This document shows, in pieces, positions 35,444-48,313 of a stretch of 64,000 nucleotides of DNA; positions within the stretch are counted from its first letter, which is position 1, and the number at the start of each line of letters is the position of its first letter. Origin of the DNA: Paragonimus westermani (lineage: Eukaryota; Platyhelminthes; Trematoda; Plagiorchiida; Troglotrematidae); NCBI GenBank assembly GCA_008508345.1, contig QNGE01000112.1:128707-192706 (forward strand). The letters are read 5' to 3'. The position numbers were made by a program, and so were the translations under genes. The notes under the pieces are model-generated. The model worked only from the letters and a program-made list of their open reading frames with translations. It had not been told where the DNA came from and searched no databases.

Positions 35444-35715
35444 AGGAAGACGTGTTGTTAGTGAATACGTTATTCAGAGTGTTAAAAGCCACGTTGAAGT
35501 TGCCGGTCGCGACAGGATACAATGAAACCAAACTTATGACGGCAGCAAACTCGACATACGCAATCGCATACATTGATTTGACAGAAGAAAACCAAACATT
35601 CTCTGCAGGTACTGACGACTGTTCAGCTCCAACTATTCATATCAGTTCGTTTGGCGTCAGACCGGTCGTCACTTATCCGAGGAATCTTAACAGTAACTTC
35701 CACTTGCAGCATTTT
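35444..35715 (+). CDS. Candidate exon, CUB-like block
   Basis: An open frame with a possible acceptor CACCTTATTTGAG and possible donors at ACA|GTAACT or ACT|GTGATT. It reads NSTYAIAYIDLTEENQTF, then SAGTDDCSAPTIHI and SSFGVRPVV. The Y-I-D-L strand followed by a cysteine and T-I-H-I parallels F-Y-L-D-L ... A-C-N-V-S-I-I-V in the 28.2-kb exon, so it may be another module of the same protein. It has an N-glycosylation-type NST site. Edges are uncertain. Confidence 0.35.
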
Positions 35716-35816
35716 CCCACTGTGATTTCCTGCATTTCTTAAGTCGATTAACCAAGGTCTTTGTGCACCCCCAGTGAATCTGTTGTTCATTAGGGTTCAA
35801 CCTGACTCCTTGTCAG

Positions 35817-36043
35817 AGGACTTCGTACTTTTGCTAGAGCTCCCAGCCATATATACTTATTACGGTAGACCCCTCTGCGATCGATTAAATGATTTTATTG
35901 TTTCCTACCCCCTAACATTCTGCCAACATTTTTCAGGAAAAGTTCTATGTGATACACTCACTACATACATTTGGATTTCTACAAATGTATCTGAATATCT
36001 CTCACAAAATCTTAGATATAACCCTTCAGTCGTTCACACAGTT
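35817..36043 (+). CDS. Candidate exon, CUB-like block
   Basis: The acceptor is CTCCTTGTCAG (ends 35,816). It reads EDFVLLLELPAIYTYYG, then RPLCDRLNDFIVSYPL, FSGKVLCDTLTTYIWIST and NVSEYLSQNLRY. The F-S-G-K-V-L-C-D ... I-W-I-S-T-N ... L-R-Y segment resembles the end of a CUB domain. The frame ends at a stop at 36,044-36,046 and the donor is not clear, so the 3' border is approximate. Confidence 0.35.
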
Positions 36044-36259
36044 TAACCTAACGTTATTCCATATTTCTTTATTCAGTTTGACCTTTACACAAACTGAAGG
36101 ACTTTATTAATAAATTAATAGAAAATATTAGCCAAATGAGTTCTTCACAACCGGTACCGAATGCAACTGTTCCCTAACTTTTCTGTGAACCTTGTAAGCA
36201 TTATTTTGTCCTTCATTTGCCTAAGATCTGACCAATTATCTTGGCAATTTCATTGACAG

Positions 36260-36523
36260 GAGTGAATTGGCTCCTGTTTTGTTCCTATTCACCATATGGT
36301 TGCACAGACTATTTCTTGCGAATCCCGCGATCATTACCCAACGCCTCATAGACAGCGAAAGGATCCTTAATTACTGGTCCGTAAGGAAAATATCCTTAGG
36401 CTTGATTTTTGATAAATATCCGGAACAAAACCATTTCAGCTTTAGCTATTGTAGAATCTGGTCAAGTCAACTTTTGGACTTGACGTCTTTATTGCAGCCA
36501 TTAACACTTCCATGCAGTATCAG
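36260..36523 (+). CDS. Candidate exon of plus-strand CUB-like gene
   Basis: The acceptor is AATTTCATTGACAG and the donor is a strong ATCAG|GTAATT; 264 nt, phase 2 in and out, the longest well-bounded exon in this region. It reads SELAPVLFLFTIWLHRLF, then SERILNYWSVRKISLGLIF, DKYPEQNHFSFSYC and ends TLPCSI. Strand-rich with two late cysteines. By position it should belong to the same protein; by sequence alone the domain is not certain. Confidence 0.4.
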
Positions 36524-37470
36524 GTAATTAACTGCACCAGAGTTGAACATGACTTCATCCCTCTCAAAACTCAATTCTGACGTGTTAACCAAATGAAACC
36601 GCATGAGATACTACCGACGTTTTGTCTTTTCTTGAAAGAGAGTGCGTTCTTAAAAAATCCGTTAAAGCACTCGCCGTTAGCGAATTTGTTCACCAGATTG
36701 TTCACTTGTCAATCAAGCCGTTGGTCTTATCTAACCATCTGCCTCTTTTTCATGATTAACTGGAAGTAACAGCTCGCTATATGGAAAATTCTGTTAGAAT
36801 GAGTAGAGCAACTTTCAGGTTTATCCTACTCATCTGTGGGGCGTTGGTAACTGATAATCTTGAGACGCTGAATTAATTAGTGGGATGGGTGACCTAGTTG
36901 AACCTATTCTGTATGAGTATACTTTCAAAAACACCATCAATTTGACTATTTTATATTTGGTTCAAGCTGGTCAAAGCTCCTCCATTTCCTTACCGTATAT
37001 CAACCAGTAAAAGTGGAAACATACTAATGCAAACTGAAGGTGGTGGATAAACGTTGGCTTATTGTAGACCTCGTCTCAAGTAGACCATACAAGCAGCCTC
37101 AACTCTGCTCATAACACTGCGAACATCACTTATGTCAGCACTCCTAAAATAACTGGATTTCTGTCTACGTGTGAAGTGATGCTTCGAAGTAAACTATCGT
37201 TCATTCTATTTCGAAACTTGTACATTATGTGAAGCATGTTCACGTTCTTTTTGTAATCTGTTATGTTGTAGCAGGAACAACAGTATTTCAGCACATATAT
37301 TGCAAACATTTTTGACGTTTCCCACAGAAACGCAGTTAGCTGTGCAAATTAAACGTTTGAACAAAGAAACGTTCGAAAAACACTTATTCATTACTTATTT
37401 TCTGCAATATTTATTAGCGGAGTGAAATAATATGTGACGGTTTCGCGTTTACTCCGTGATCTAATATTAG

Positions 37471-37580
37471 TAGCTATGCACGCGGATTTCAACTCCTCTG
37501 TTCTAAAACTTGAACAACCTACGTTTGTTGAGAATCAGCAGTTCGACTCAACAAAACAGAAAGACATATCCATACTAACA
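37471..37580 (+). CDS. Possible exon
   Basis: 110 nt, phase 1 in, phase 0 out, between AATATTAG and GTATGG. It reads AMHADFNSSVLKLEQPTF then VENQQFDSTKQKDISILT. It looks like coding sequence but has no recognised motif, and its phase does not match the neighbours listed here, so either it or a linking exon is misplaced. Confidence 0.22.
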
Positions 37581-38451
37581 GTATGGTCTGTTTTCCGTTT
37601 TGTGGAGTATTGCAGTTCTGACCTTAATAACTGTCAAAAATAATGGCCTAACGGATAGTTGGTCTATTTCCTTGAACTGGTATCTATGGATTTTCTGGTT
37701 TACACTTAGTCACTTGTTGTTTGTACGCTGTTTTTGTCACCGTTAAAAAGGGTCTAGTATTCAGTACACGTAGACACTATGATTCACCTGTCTGCTTGTA
37801 ACCAGTTGAATAAACTTTTCGTGTACACAGAATAATACTACTGAAGTCCTCCAAAGGAGACACATAGTTCACTTTCGCGTTGAACAAAAAACCTTGGTGT
37901 TACACAAAACATCAGTTTGAATGTAAGCTTTCAATGACCTTCTCGCACAACGAAGCCTCGTTTTATGGTTTCTGGGCAAGCTGTTATTGGTTTTCCATGT
38001 TTCAGTAAGTAAAAAGTAAAATCGATTCCGGATTTCTACAAGAGCAAAATAACATGCAGTCATTTGTTGTTTACAGAACAAAATGTCAGCAGGTTAAATG
38101 GACTAAAGTGCATGTACCAGAAACAAGTGAAGTGACTTATTTATTCCCCAAAAATTCATTACCTAACAAGGAACACTAGTCAAAGGAGTAGCATGGCCTC
38201 AGTTTAAGGATCTATGACCGTATGCGATGGTCTCCTAATCTAAGCAAAGACTATGCAATTTGGCTAAGCTTTTTCATTCCTTTGTTTGCTAGGAACAAGT
38301 CGCATCAATCCACCATGTCCGGCTATCAAACCACAACCCTTAGCTGGTAGCATAGCTCTCATTAGTTCTAACGTTTCAGTCTTGACCTTTTCGTCATTTA
38401 CGGTTTGACTCTCAACATGACTTGTGCTCGACGAATTTTGATCTTAATTAG

Positions 38452-38584
38452 TTACAAACCTTCTAAGTTATTTGTTCATCTAATTAAAAATACTCGTTTC
38501 TTTCATGTAACGACAAGTCTTGCGTGCGCAAATGGTGTACGAAGTGCTGTGTGGGTTGCTGAAGATGACGCAGTAGGTACGCTA
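38452..38584 (+). CDS. Possible exon
   Basis: The acceptor TTTTGATCTTAATTAG is good and the donor CTA|GTAAGC is strong; phase 2 in, phase 0 out. It reads PSKLFVHLIKNTRFFHV, then TTSLACANGVRSAVWV and ends AVGTL. Strand-rich with one cysteine, compatible with another CUB-like half. No firm identity. Confidence 0.28.
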
Positions 38585-41500
38585 GTAAGCTTTGCGTTAC
38601 AAACAGGATGCCATGCTGAAAGCGAGTCAGAGCCAGCAGGAGTTACCAGATTTCTGCCAGAGAATGACAACTAGGACAGTCGACAATGGGGAAGTTCGTA
38701 ATGACGTGGGAAGGAAGATTACACTGAAGGTTGCTTGTACTTTTCACTGTTCGCGGAGTTTTGAATACGGATGTCTGTTACTAATATGAATTGTCAAGAA
38801 ATCTAATCGATGCTGTAGTTCTGATCATCCTCAATGACTTAGGACGACGAAGATGTGTCACTCAGAGATTACTTTTACCAGACTGATTTGATGTATGTAC
38901 GATGATTATGAAAACTTAGTGAAGCACTCTATACGAACCCAGCTGATTAAAAGAATTGGCAAATGGTCCAAGTCAGATCTCCTGCAGAAATAATTTGAAC
39001 AATTAACCTGGAGGTTCCAGAAGCGGAGAATATCGTACGCGATCGCCCAACCATCGCATCTGCTAACAATAATTTGGTTTGGAATAAAGGACCACTGTTA
39101 TTTTGAATGTTGGCCAACCTAATCAAAGGGAGCCACAAAGTTTTATCCCAGTAGTATTTTAGTTTTGGTTCATATGATAAAGGCACTTGGTTGCAAGCAC
39201 CATTCCTAATTTCCTAGTGATCGTGGGAGATAAGAAAGACAAAATCATTGAAAAATGAAGGTTGTAGGTGTGTGCGGAGATAAATTACATCAGTTAACCG
39301 AGTTACTCTAGTTTCATAATAGTCTAAGTCTTAACCACGCGTAATATCTGTGCTCGGCTTCATTGTAGCGTCAGTTTGAATCTCTGGAGCTCCGGATTCG
39401 TTTTAGAAATTCGGTGTTTTGAAATCATTGAACTAAGAATCAGTTTTGTGAACCGATTTTTCTCTAATGTGCTAGGTTGACTTCCCACAGTACCCAGGTA
39501 CAATATCTTCCCTTTCTGCTGTACTAGTTGGAGGGAAACTATGGTGGGAACGATGTAGCAAGCAGAGTAATGGAAAGTATCCCGATCAACTTTCCACAGT
39601 GTCAGTTCAACGCTCAGACCCCACTGTCAGAAACAGAAGTTCTATGTCGCGATGAGTTTGCTCAGATAATCTGATGAGATCGGTAGAAATTCCCAAATAT
39701 GAACAAAGTCATAAAATAAAACAAGTGTAAAAACAATACGCAGATGTCGCTACGTCGAATGTTGTAAATTCAGACAAGACAAATTCACTCACTGGTACTA
39801 ATTAGGACAATATGAGCGAAAACAAGGATTCTATTTTCCTCACAGAAACAGCTGCGAAAAATATTTGGCAAGAGGTTAAAAATTACAATTTAGCTCTTCA
39901 GATCCACATAGACACTTCCAAAGTTTCTACTGAGGATGACAAGCAACATAGATCGGAATGATGCATTTCCTCATCTAAATCTACATAATCAGTTCAGAGT
40001 GTTGAGCGCTTTCAGCTGTTCAGCACGATGAACATGGTTTCGAGTTACCGATAGCCGGAAACTAAGTACTTTCGAATAGTAACAGCTAACTTTGAATCTT
40101 TTGGCTTGTACTGCTTTCCGGCCGTAAAGATATAGCGACACAATATCGAAGCGATTTTCTAACGCCAGGCAACAAACAATGTGCGACATCTTCCTGTGTA
40201 TTCGCTTTCTCTAATTGTATACAAAGGTGGTTTGTCGAGTGGAAAACGGACGAAATTTGTAAAACTGTGCAGAATTGTTGAGGTTTCTGGTCACAGCCGG
40301 TGGTAATAAAGCCTTCGAATTGCTTTTGCGCGCAACGATAACTTTTATTTCACAGAAAAGTTGTTCGAAAATCGGTGTTCCCACAGGCTTGTGATAATCA
40401 GGGCAGCCCCGTAATGGCTGAATGCAACCGCACAAACCAGTTTCGAAGTCTGATGCCTCGCCTGTTAGTATCGAGGTTTCACACGGCGTTAAACCGGTGA
40501 GGCTGTTCCATCTAAACTGTCAGTGGAAGAAGGATGAAAATGTTACAGAATCGAAGAATGTTAACACGTAACTTTTTGGGATACGTCATTCGGTCTAAAC
40601 ACTTCCTGTTGAAGTCTTTCGAGGAAAATCTTCTAGCAAGGCTCAACTTGAATAAAGATGCGTGAAGATAAAAATTTATGGCGTTACTGTTTTGAAGAGA
40701 TTCCAGAGAAAAAGGAATTCTCTTCTACGTTTTCCAAAGCCAAGGCATAGGTAGATTTGAGTACCGTAGGGTTAGATAGAATTTTTAGCAAGTCTGTCAA
40801 TTGCCTAACATAAGCGATAGAAAGCTTTAGTCAAACTACGTCAACAATACTCAGGTTGGTTTTCAAACTGTAATGATACTCAACTACAGATGGTTAGTTG
40901 ACAATATAACAATATGTGGGTAAGAATTTACACGTGAGCAGTACCCCGGAATATATCATGATTAACCTAATATCGTATCAACCACACTACCCTCGAACCA
41001 TGGGAGCTTTCTGTCCTCTTTCTCATTCTGAGGAATGTGAGGTATGGTTGTCGGCTGAACGATCATACAAATGCTTCGACTTGGTCAGAGAGTTATGAAA
41101 CATGACATATTTGCGACTATAGGGCACCATCTACTGTTATGAAAATGTCACAGCACCCCGTCACTGTAATCAGTGTGAGAACGCCTTGCTGCGACACGAT
41201 GAACTCTGTGTTTTGATTCTGGATCAACTGTAGTATTCGTTAGTAGTTAAATCACCAATAAAATACGACTGTACTTATCAGCATCTAACCTAGGTGTGTA
41301 GTCCAAAGGTCATCGACGGCTGACAGGTCTACTGACACCGTCACGTTCGATCCAACTTGCATCATCAAAAAGTGTCACAAGCCTAAAGACCGACTCGAAC
41401 TAATTAGTCCCAATAACCTCAAACTAATCCATATGGAAACACGAAGGAAGGGATCGCACACTAAAATGCTGGACAATGGTCGGTTGTGGCCGCCCACAGA

Positions 41501-42236
41501 GATTTTTATCTAGCATTGAGAACTTTGTTCAAGGGAGCGAAGTGTTATGTATGGCGGTGTTAGGATTAAGGAGAGGCAAACTAACACGGAAATAAGGATA
41601 GGGATGAAAATAACACTGTACAGTTTTGCAAACACACACAATGTGTGCACAAGTATAACAAGCTGACTGAGTTAGTGCTAGATACTGCGAGAAATACAAC
41701 TGGGTTCCTCAACGGGTTTTCCACCGTGTACGTGTTACATGACACAGGCTTCGATATCTCTATCGTGAGAGTATTTCACCGGAAACTTGTTTATTGAAGC
41801 AGTGAATATAGGAACAACCTGTGGTTGACTAGGTTCATCAGCTTGTAAATTCGAGATGGCAACTTCGTGACGTTTGTCAGAACTTCCAATCCACTCAATC
41901 TAATTTGAAGGAAAACTTGCATTTTGCGTAGTATGATAGACCGCCAGCATCTACGAGCCTTATTTCTGGTGGTCTTCACCAGCAAGAGCGTAGCCCATAG
42001 ATTGTAACTAACCCATCAAAATGTTCAAAACACGAAGTTATTAAAAACCATTGATTTGAACGAATCATCTACAGTTGATAGGGAGCCGTATCACAACACT
42101 TTTTCATCTAAACTACAGGCCGAGTTCACAAGAAAACAACAAACAAAACCTTCTAACTTAGCATGGAAGCTTTCAGATGCGTTACAAGGTGTAAGATTAT
42201 GCGTCATTTCAATGTCTTACCATAATCCTGTTATAA
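38585..42236. other. No supported gene
   Basis: Only short open frames on both strands. I see no repeat copies or RNA genes. Confidence 0.4.
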
Positions 42237-42569
42237 AAAAACAATTCAAACCGTGCACCTGGGGCACAAAGAGGCCATGACCCATCCTGGGTTGTATGCG
42301 AAAAGGATGTTCGAGGCAGCGAGTTGACCTTTTCACTTGAACCGGAATTATCGTACGGCAAAAAACTTAGGGCCAAGGTTGTAGACTCTACAATCAAATC
42401 CCATGAATCACACGATTTTAATTTAACGCACAATCACCTCGATTTCAGAAGCCCGTATGTCAAGCACCCACCAGCCAGAAACTTCTGGAAGTTTCTAAGA
42501 AGTGTAATGACCTACAAACCGTTAACTGAAATGAATCCGGATCAACATAATAGTCGTACACAAAGTTAA
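42237..42569 (+). CDS. Candidate terminal exon, unassigned
   Basis: 110 open codons ending in TAA. It reads GAQRGHDPSWVVCEKDV, then RGSELTFSLEPELSYGKK, LRAKVVDSTIKSHESHDF and a basic, polar tail ending NSRTQS. The first half is strand-rich; the tail has no cysteine and no hydrophobic segment. It may be the last coding exon of the plus-strand gene, but no acceptor stands out and no polyadenylation signal follows closely, so this is a guess from composition. Confidence 0.3.
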   Translation, partial: KNNSNRAPGAQRGHDPSWVVCEKDVRGSELTFSLEPELSYGKKLRAKVVDSTIKSHESHDFNLTHNHLDFRSPYVKHPPARNFWKFLRSVMTYKPLTEMNPDQHNSRTQS

Positions 42570-43059
42570 ACAACCAGTAGTGTGGGACAGTCGGGCGCTC
42601 AGAGTCAATTATATGAGGCTACAACAACGAGGAAAGCAACCAATCACCGGTTATTAAGACACATGGTTTATTGTGGAAGAACAAGAGTCCTTTCTGCATC
42701 GAACAGAGTGCACAAGGCTCTGAAATGCTGTAACCGATAAGCATAAACAAAGCATTGTCCTTAGGCGTAAGATGTCATCTTAATGTTAAAATTCGAGCAT
42801 GAACTCACAGAGATATGATAATTCGGTCGCAAACAGTTATATAAATGTTAGGGATATCAGCACAGTTGCCCCATTGAAGTGTGATTGCGGTTCAGCTCCA
42901 ATACCCTATTTTTCAGAGAGGCTGATTGCGTGGTCCATTTGATCTCAATCGGACGTCAAACAGTCTGACTAATAGCATTCAAAGAGAGGCGGTTAAACGT
43001 TCAGTTCTTTATTACTACTAATAAGTAGTTGAACAATATTCAGCAAATATTTAATCCAC

Positions 43060-43330
43060 GTGCAAACTCAGAAGACTGGTCAAGCATGCCACCCAAACAA
43101 GAGACATGTTCACAGTTAATCGAAATAGCGAAATATGCGATTGGTCCGCACAGGCGGCCACATGAGGAACCAGATCGGAATATGACGGAACTATGTGTAC
43201 AAATTGCCTACACGGATGCCTAATGTAAGCGTGGCCGGAGTTCAAATCCCGGTCGTAACAAGCATATGCACTGCTGACAAGCCATATCAAAACTCTAATA
43301 TGATGTTTCTTATCGAAATTTTCTCCGAAT
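43060..43330. mobile_element. Inverted-repeat element, copy 5 (decayed, opposite orientation)
   Basis: Here the tRNA-like part is on the plus strand: CGGAGTTCAAATCCCGG at about 43,236 is nearly identical to the minus-strand B-box region of copies 1 and 2. It is followed by GCATATGCACTGCTGACAAG, the counterpart of GATATGCACTACTGATGAG at the start of the hammerhead. Stem II and GAAA are lost. Only this half of the element is recognisable. Confidence 0.6.
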
Positions 43331-44147
43331 TTTATGCGTAACCTGTAATGTTAGTTTCAGTACTTCAGGAATTTAGCAGACTGCAGAGCATTTCTCTAAC
43401 ATCGCGTACCAAAGTTTTGGACTCAATAGTCACAACAGCAAAATGTCAGTGATAATCTAATCTGTACACAATTGATATACACACACACGTTAAACCTGAT
43501 TGAGCGAAGAAATCCTTCCTAAAGGATGATTTGCCTGCTACCTTTGAATTAGAAACATTTATGTAGGTGTTAGGCGAATGCACTGGTGTGTATTACCGTT
43601 ACAATCTGCTAATGTGTTATTGAACTGAAATATTCGGCTACTGTGGTGATTTTATCCGGGCGACTAACGGCTGCGGACAACCATAATGAAGCACGTTTGT
43701 AACATATTATACGGGGTTCTATTCCGAAAGAAACTTACCAGCAGATGAACCGTGAAAGAAGTTGTAGCTATTAGCAAATCCTAAGAAAGTCGATGGCGTG
43801 ACAGTGGACGATTCTATCGATCCACTGTTAACTCACATTTCCAAAATCATGGGTGAAAATGCTAGATATGCACCGTATGAACAATGTGTACCCGTTGCTT
43901 GCCGGTCAGACGCCCCATTGTAGCCGTCCATTTGTGAGAAAGTCGTGGTCCGGTTAGCATCGAAGTTTAAACGTCTTAACGCTGTTTGGTGCAAACACCT
44001 CCTAGTGCACAACTGCTTACTGTCGTAACCTTGAACATCGCACCTATGGTAGGTCAAACATGGAGGATAGCAATCCTTGAGAGAATGTTACAGTTCAATA
44101 CCTATCCAGACAGCTTCGATACACGACATATGCAAATTGTACCCACA

Positions 44148-44540
44148 TTAGATGGCTAAAGTATAATGGCACACCCTGTTGAGTGAGGGAAAGGTGATTA
44201 CTCTCAAAGTGATCCAAAGAAGATTAGGTCTCCTGGGGTAAAGTAGTTGTGAGAAGGATATATTGCACCAGGCTCCTGAGCACAACCAGCGGGCAACTGA
44301 ACAATGCATACTAGAGATACCTGGTTGTGTTCGCCAACACAACATATGACTCCCATAGGCCACATCGCCCAGTGAGTTTCGACTGCTGTAGACTAATATT
44401 GATGTGTAAGTTGGCACCTGGCGTATGCGAGCTGGCCTATCTGACGATGCCATGGTGATGAGTGCAGAAAATGTAAATATTTCATGCGACATCTTGTCCA
44501 TATATCTGCGCATATGTGTGCTATCATCCAAGTTGTTCAT
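44148..44540 (-). other. 130-codon open frame, unassigned, possibly repeat-derived
   Basis: One of the longer uninterrupted frames in the window (SDRPARIRQVPTYTSILVYS and later RWLCSGAWCNISFSQLL). No domain is recognised. It is rich in Arg, Ser, Cys and Trp with no clear splice borders, as in translated non-coding repeats. I could not find a second copy here, so its repeat nature is only suspected. Confidence 0.25.
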
Positions 44541-45859
44541 TTTTCATCTAAACAATTCTATGTAAAGTGTGCACTTACAAAATGGTAGTGGAACGCACTC
44601 CGGTACATTTTGCATCATATGAAACTGTCGATTCCCCTCTTCAATTCGGATTGTAAACATCAGTCACCAACAGGCAGTCACCATAGGTAGACTTTATTTA
44701 AGTGCTGATAAGGGTAGCGACAAAATGCATTAAAAAAACAGTACGTCGTAGGGTTTCACTTCAGAAAAAAAGATGGAACCCCCACTGAAACAGGGCTTTT
44801 GCAAGCCCTGTGATTGCGAATGCACAAGCGATTGCACAAACGATAAATTCCATTTAAGGGGCATCTATAGGCAGAACAAAACCAAGGTATGAGAATGATC
44901 AGTTCAATGGTAATCCACCGACCGCACGTTGAATGCCAACCACATACACTAACGTATCACCTGAACTTCGAAATCGCTCTACAGAGAACCAAGTATAGGA
45001 TTATTGAAAACTGCTATATAAACGATTGACAACACGTATATCAAGTCCAGAATCATCCAAATTTCGAAAGGTGTACTGTTTTGTGGATTCAGATTGGTTA
45101 ACGAAAATTAGGCAAGCGACCTAAACCGCCTTCGGAAGAAGTGGAAGAGAGATAAATGAATCAAAAGTAGACCAAGCAGGAAATAAGATGGAAGAAAACA
45201 AGGAAAGCGGTCAGGAAAATAAAAGCAAACCTGCCCAGATTGAGTAAACCGGGGGTAATCGAGACAGACTTGGGGACAGTAAGACCTCATTGACAAAAGC
45301 ATAGTCACGCGTCGGTGAATAATGTTTAATCAAAAACTGTGGTCGACAGGTGTGTGCACAGAGTAAATGCAAAGCAGGAAGACGGTTGTGATCCATTGAA
45401 TATTTTAAATGGTGACGAGGTGAACCAATAAAAGATATACGAAATGATGGAAGCAAAATTAATTAGCGGCGCCAACAACGAAATACACGAGGCCGATGAA
45501 AGTAAGAAAAATCAAAGTTGGTCGACGGAAAAACAAGATGAATTCGAAAGCAGCGAGCAGTAATCGAACTTTTATCGCAAAGCTGGTCCACGTATGATCC
45601 ATTCCTCAAACAAGGATAGCAACAACGGGCACACGAACAGTCAATCGATAAAACCTGTGGCGAGAGAGAAAAAACATCGCCAGATGATTGTCAGTTGTAA
45701 CTGGGATGAAGAAAATGGAACGCAAACCAGCTGATACCTGAAGATGTGTGATGCATCAGACTTAGAGAAACTAGCACAACAACTCGGTATTGAATGAGGC
45801 GAAAAATGTACGAAGGTGACATCCGACCATTTCTGGTATTGCAAGCAAGAACAGACAAG
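44541..45859. other. No supported gene; possible 3' region of the minus-strand receptor gene
   Basis: It follows the last supported exon of the minus-strand gene. A minus-strand AATAAA lies near 44,694. No other structure was found. Confidence 0.3.
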
Positions 45860-45863
45860 TCAC

Positions 45864-46633
45864 CTGTAATTTTTGCGAAGCCCATCGTAATACTCACTTG
45901 TGATAGCATCTTCGCGAACAACGTTGTTTGCAGGCTTCGGTGGTAGTACCCCACGTTGGGAGTAGACGGCTCTACCGAGCAATGGAGAACCCATGCTTGT
46001 GGAAGCCTGTGTGGGAACAAACTGGCCAGATCCATAGCTATTCTGATGTGTGCGTTGTGGTAAACGGTAGTACTGGTTTGCATAATTAATACCTATGGTC
46101 GGTGGAATCTGATTCGGCAACACTTTAACTCCAAACATCAACTGATTAGTCTTTGAATATGCTGGAGCCGGGACGGTTGCCAGCGGAGGAGGAGTGAGGG
46201 GGAGCCCAACACATGGGAATCGATCCGACCTTGTGTGTGTACCATTTACTTGTTGGGAGTAGCTTGATGAAGTTGAGACCGATGCATAGTGAGGCGCAGT
46301 GACAATGTCTGATCGCCCGTTGCGAAGGTCCATTGGGGCCCGCTTGTCCGGACTATTCGTGGAATGGTGCGCAGTATCAGCATCAGACTGGGCGAATATA
46401 GAGCTGGAGACACGTTGAACACCAACATCAGGGCCGTTAGTCCGGAGGTGGTCTGAAGTGGACTGCAAAGTGTAGGCTGTCGTAGTCGGCTGGAAGGCGC
46501 AGGTGGGGTATGGATCAGTGCTGGAGTTACGTACACGTGTCAAATCCCGACTTACGCTGCTTGAGCGCCTGGGCGGGTTGACTGGGCGCGATCGTGGGCG
46601 TCCACCGCAAGAATCAATCAGATCTTGACGCGT
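45864..46633 (-). CDS. Large exon, Ser/Thr/Pro-rich cytoplasmic-tail-like region
   Basis: The longest real-looking coding block of the window: about 256 codons, phase 0 in, after the acceptor TTTGCTGTTTCTTCAG. It begins TRQDLIDSCGGRPRSRP, is rich in Ser, Thr, Pro, Asn and Gln, lacks hydrophobic segments and conserved cysteine spacing, and has Tyr/Pro motifs (LPLTPPPLATVPAPAY, YANQYYRLPQ, GVLPPKPANN). This fits an intrinsically disordered cytoplasmic tail with SH3/SH2-type ligands. It may end at the TGA at 45,860-45,863 (..GLRKNYR) or splice at CAG|GTGACT (45,863) or CAA|GTGAGT (45,897). The frame follows in phase from the exon at 55,242-55,498. The exact receptor is not identified. Confidence 0.7.
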
Positions 46634-48285
46634 CTGAAGAAACAGCAAATGACTGGATAAAGATACTCAAACTAGAAATTTAAAAACACGAGACTGTACA
46701 CGTCAAACCTTTGTTGGTTGGCGCGGTCGTGAACTGCCAGACCGTAAGTGATCATTCGCAAACGAAATATGTAAACGGGATGGAAGATAACCAAAGTTAT
46801 TGATCGGAATCATCGGCCTCAGTCCGAGTGCAAGCCAAAAATTCCCTCAAGGTTGTGGAAAAACCCCTCATTCGGGTGGCAAAGGTGAATATGGGTGGGG
46901 CAGGTTTCGAACAAGCTTAATAACTGGGGTGTAGATGACTGAACAAGCGGAATAACCCCATTAACTATAAGAATAAAAGAAAAGAAAACTGAAATAATCG
47001 TTAAAACCACTAAGCCGAAAAACACGCTCATAGATAACAGAAGACGTTGACAAACGAATGTCAGGTGAATGAATACTGACAAGCAATCAGACTTGAAAAC
47101 ATACGCTAGGTGGACACAACCTCTGTTATGCAAGGTATGCGGAAGAGTTTGTTCTAAATCAAAACAGCCTCGTGGAGATCTCAACCTTCTTATCAATAAC
47201 ATCTGTGCGCATTTATCCAGTGGTCATTGAGTGAGGTCAATTGAAAGCGGGTGATCAGTCGTTAACGTTAGTAGTTAATCCCCGTGGACAAAATAACACG
47301 GTCTGTTCAGACGTGATGTGTATTGATTGAAAATTCATACTACACAGGTAAAACAAGCTTTCAGTAACACAACGTGGACATTTTCCTATGGAGTCTCATG
47401 CTGGCGTGCAAACTTTTAATGACAATCCATCTAACTTGGCAGTAAGCCTGTATTTTGTTTCAGACAAAACAAATGGACCTGTTCGTAAATACAAATAGAC
47501 TTAATGAAGATCATACACGATACGTAGTTTACCACAGCAATTTTCAGTTTACCGTTTCACCTCCGTTCTACATAATGTCATCCATCCCATTCTCGAGTTC
47601 ATCTGAAAATCCCACCATAAAAAAAGTGTACGTCGAGGATGAAATCAGGAACCTGCATCTAGTTAACTAATCCTCAATAAGTAAAACATCCGGAATTTGA
47701 AACGTCAACCGCTGCTGCCGTGAAATCGTTCATGATCCAATTCGTGATCAACAGTTTCTTACCGTTGGCTTCGGAGACACAGTAAACTGTTGTTTTGTTA
47801 TCGATCGCCTCAAAGTTCATTACCGTCAAAAGGATAATTATCAGTTATTCAGCGATCCAATCGATCTACCTTAAGATGTTCAAAACACAACTCTCCTCGG
47901 TGCGAAGATTGAGTGGTATGCCTTGAGGAGATTTTGCCTGGGCTCAAAGTCACCACTAAGGCCCTTTGTGCCGAATACAGAAATGCACGTTATTCCAGTA
48001 AGTAGGCAAAACGTCACAGGTTGTGAAATCAAAAGTGGTTTATGGCTTGCTAGGAAGTCAGCTTGATGGGTCAAATCTTGTCTGCCTGATGATCGTGTAT
48101 CATTCTGAAATCTCGAAACAAAGTAACTGCGTAGAACACCTGAGGAACAAGTTAGACATGTACTCACAAACACCTTCATGTCTAGCGGTCACAATGCAGT
48201 AAGGTTATATGCAAATAAAGGTTAGCGGTCCAGGTGTTCTGATAACTTTATACTTTTAGCCGGGTGGCCTTTACGTTCACCATGA

Positions 48286-48313
48286 CATATATATATATAC
48301 ATATATATATATA
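48286..48313. repeat. (TA)n microsatellite
   Basis: Two TA runs separated by a TAC step. A similar interrupted TA tract lies at about 49,370-49,392. Confidence 0.9.

Noticed and set aside
47880..48179. Minus-strand open frame of 99 codons
   Set aside because: Contains splice-like sites but no consistent exon, and no recognised motif.
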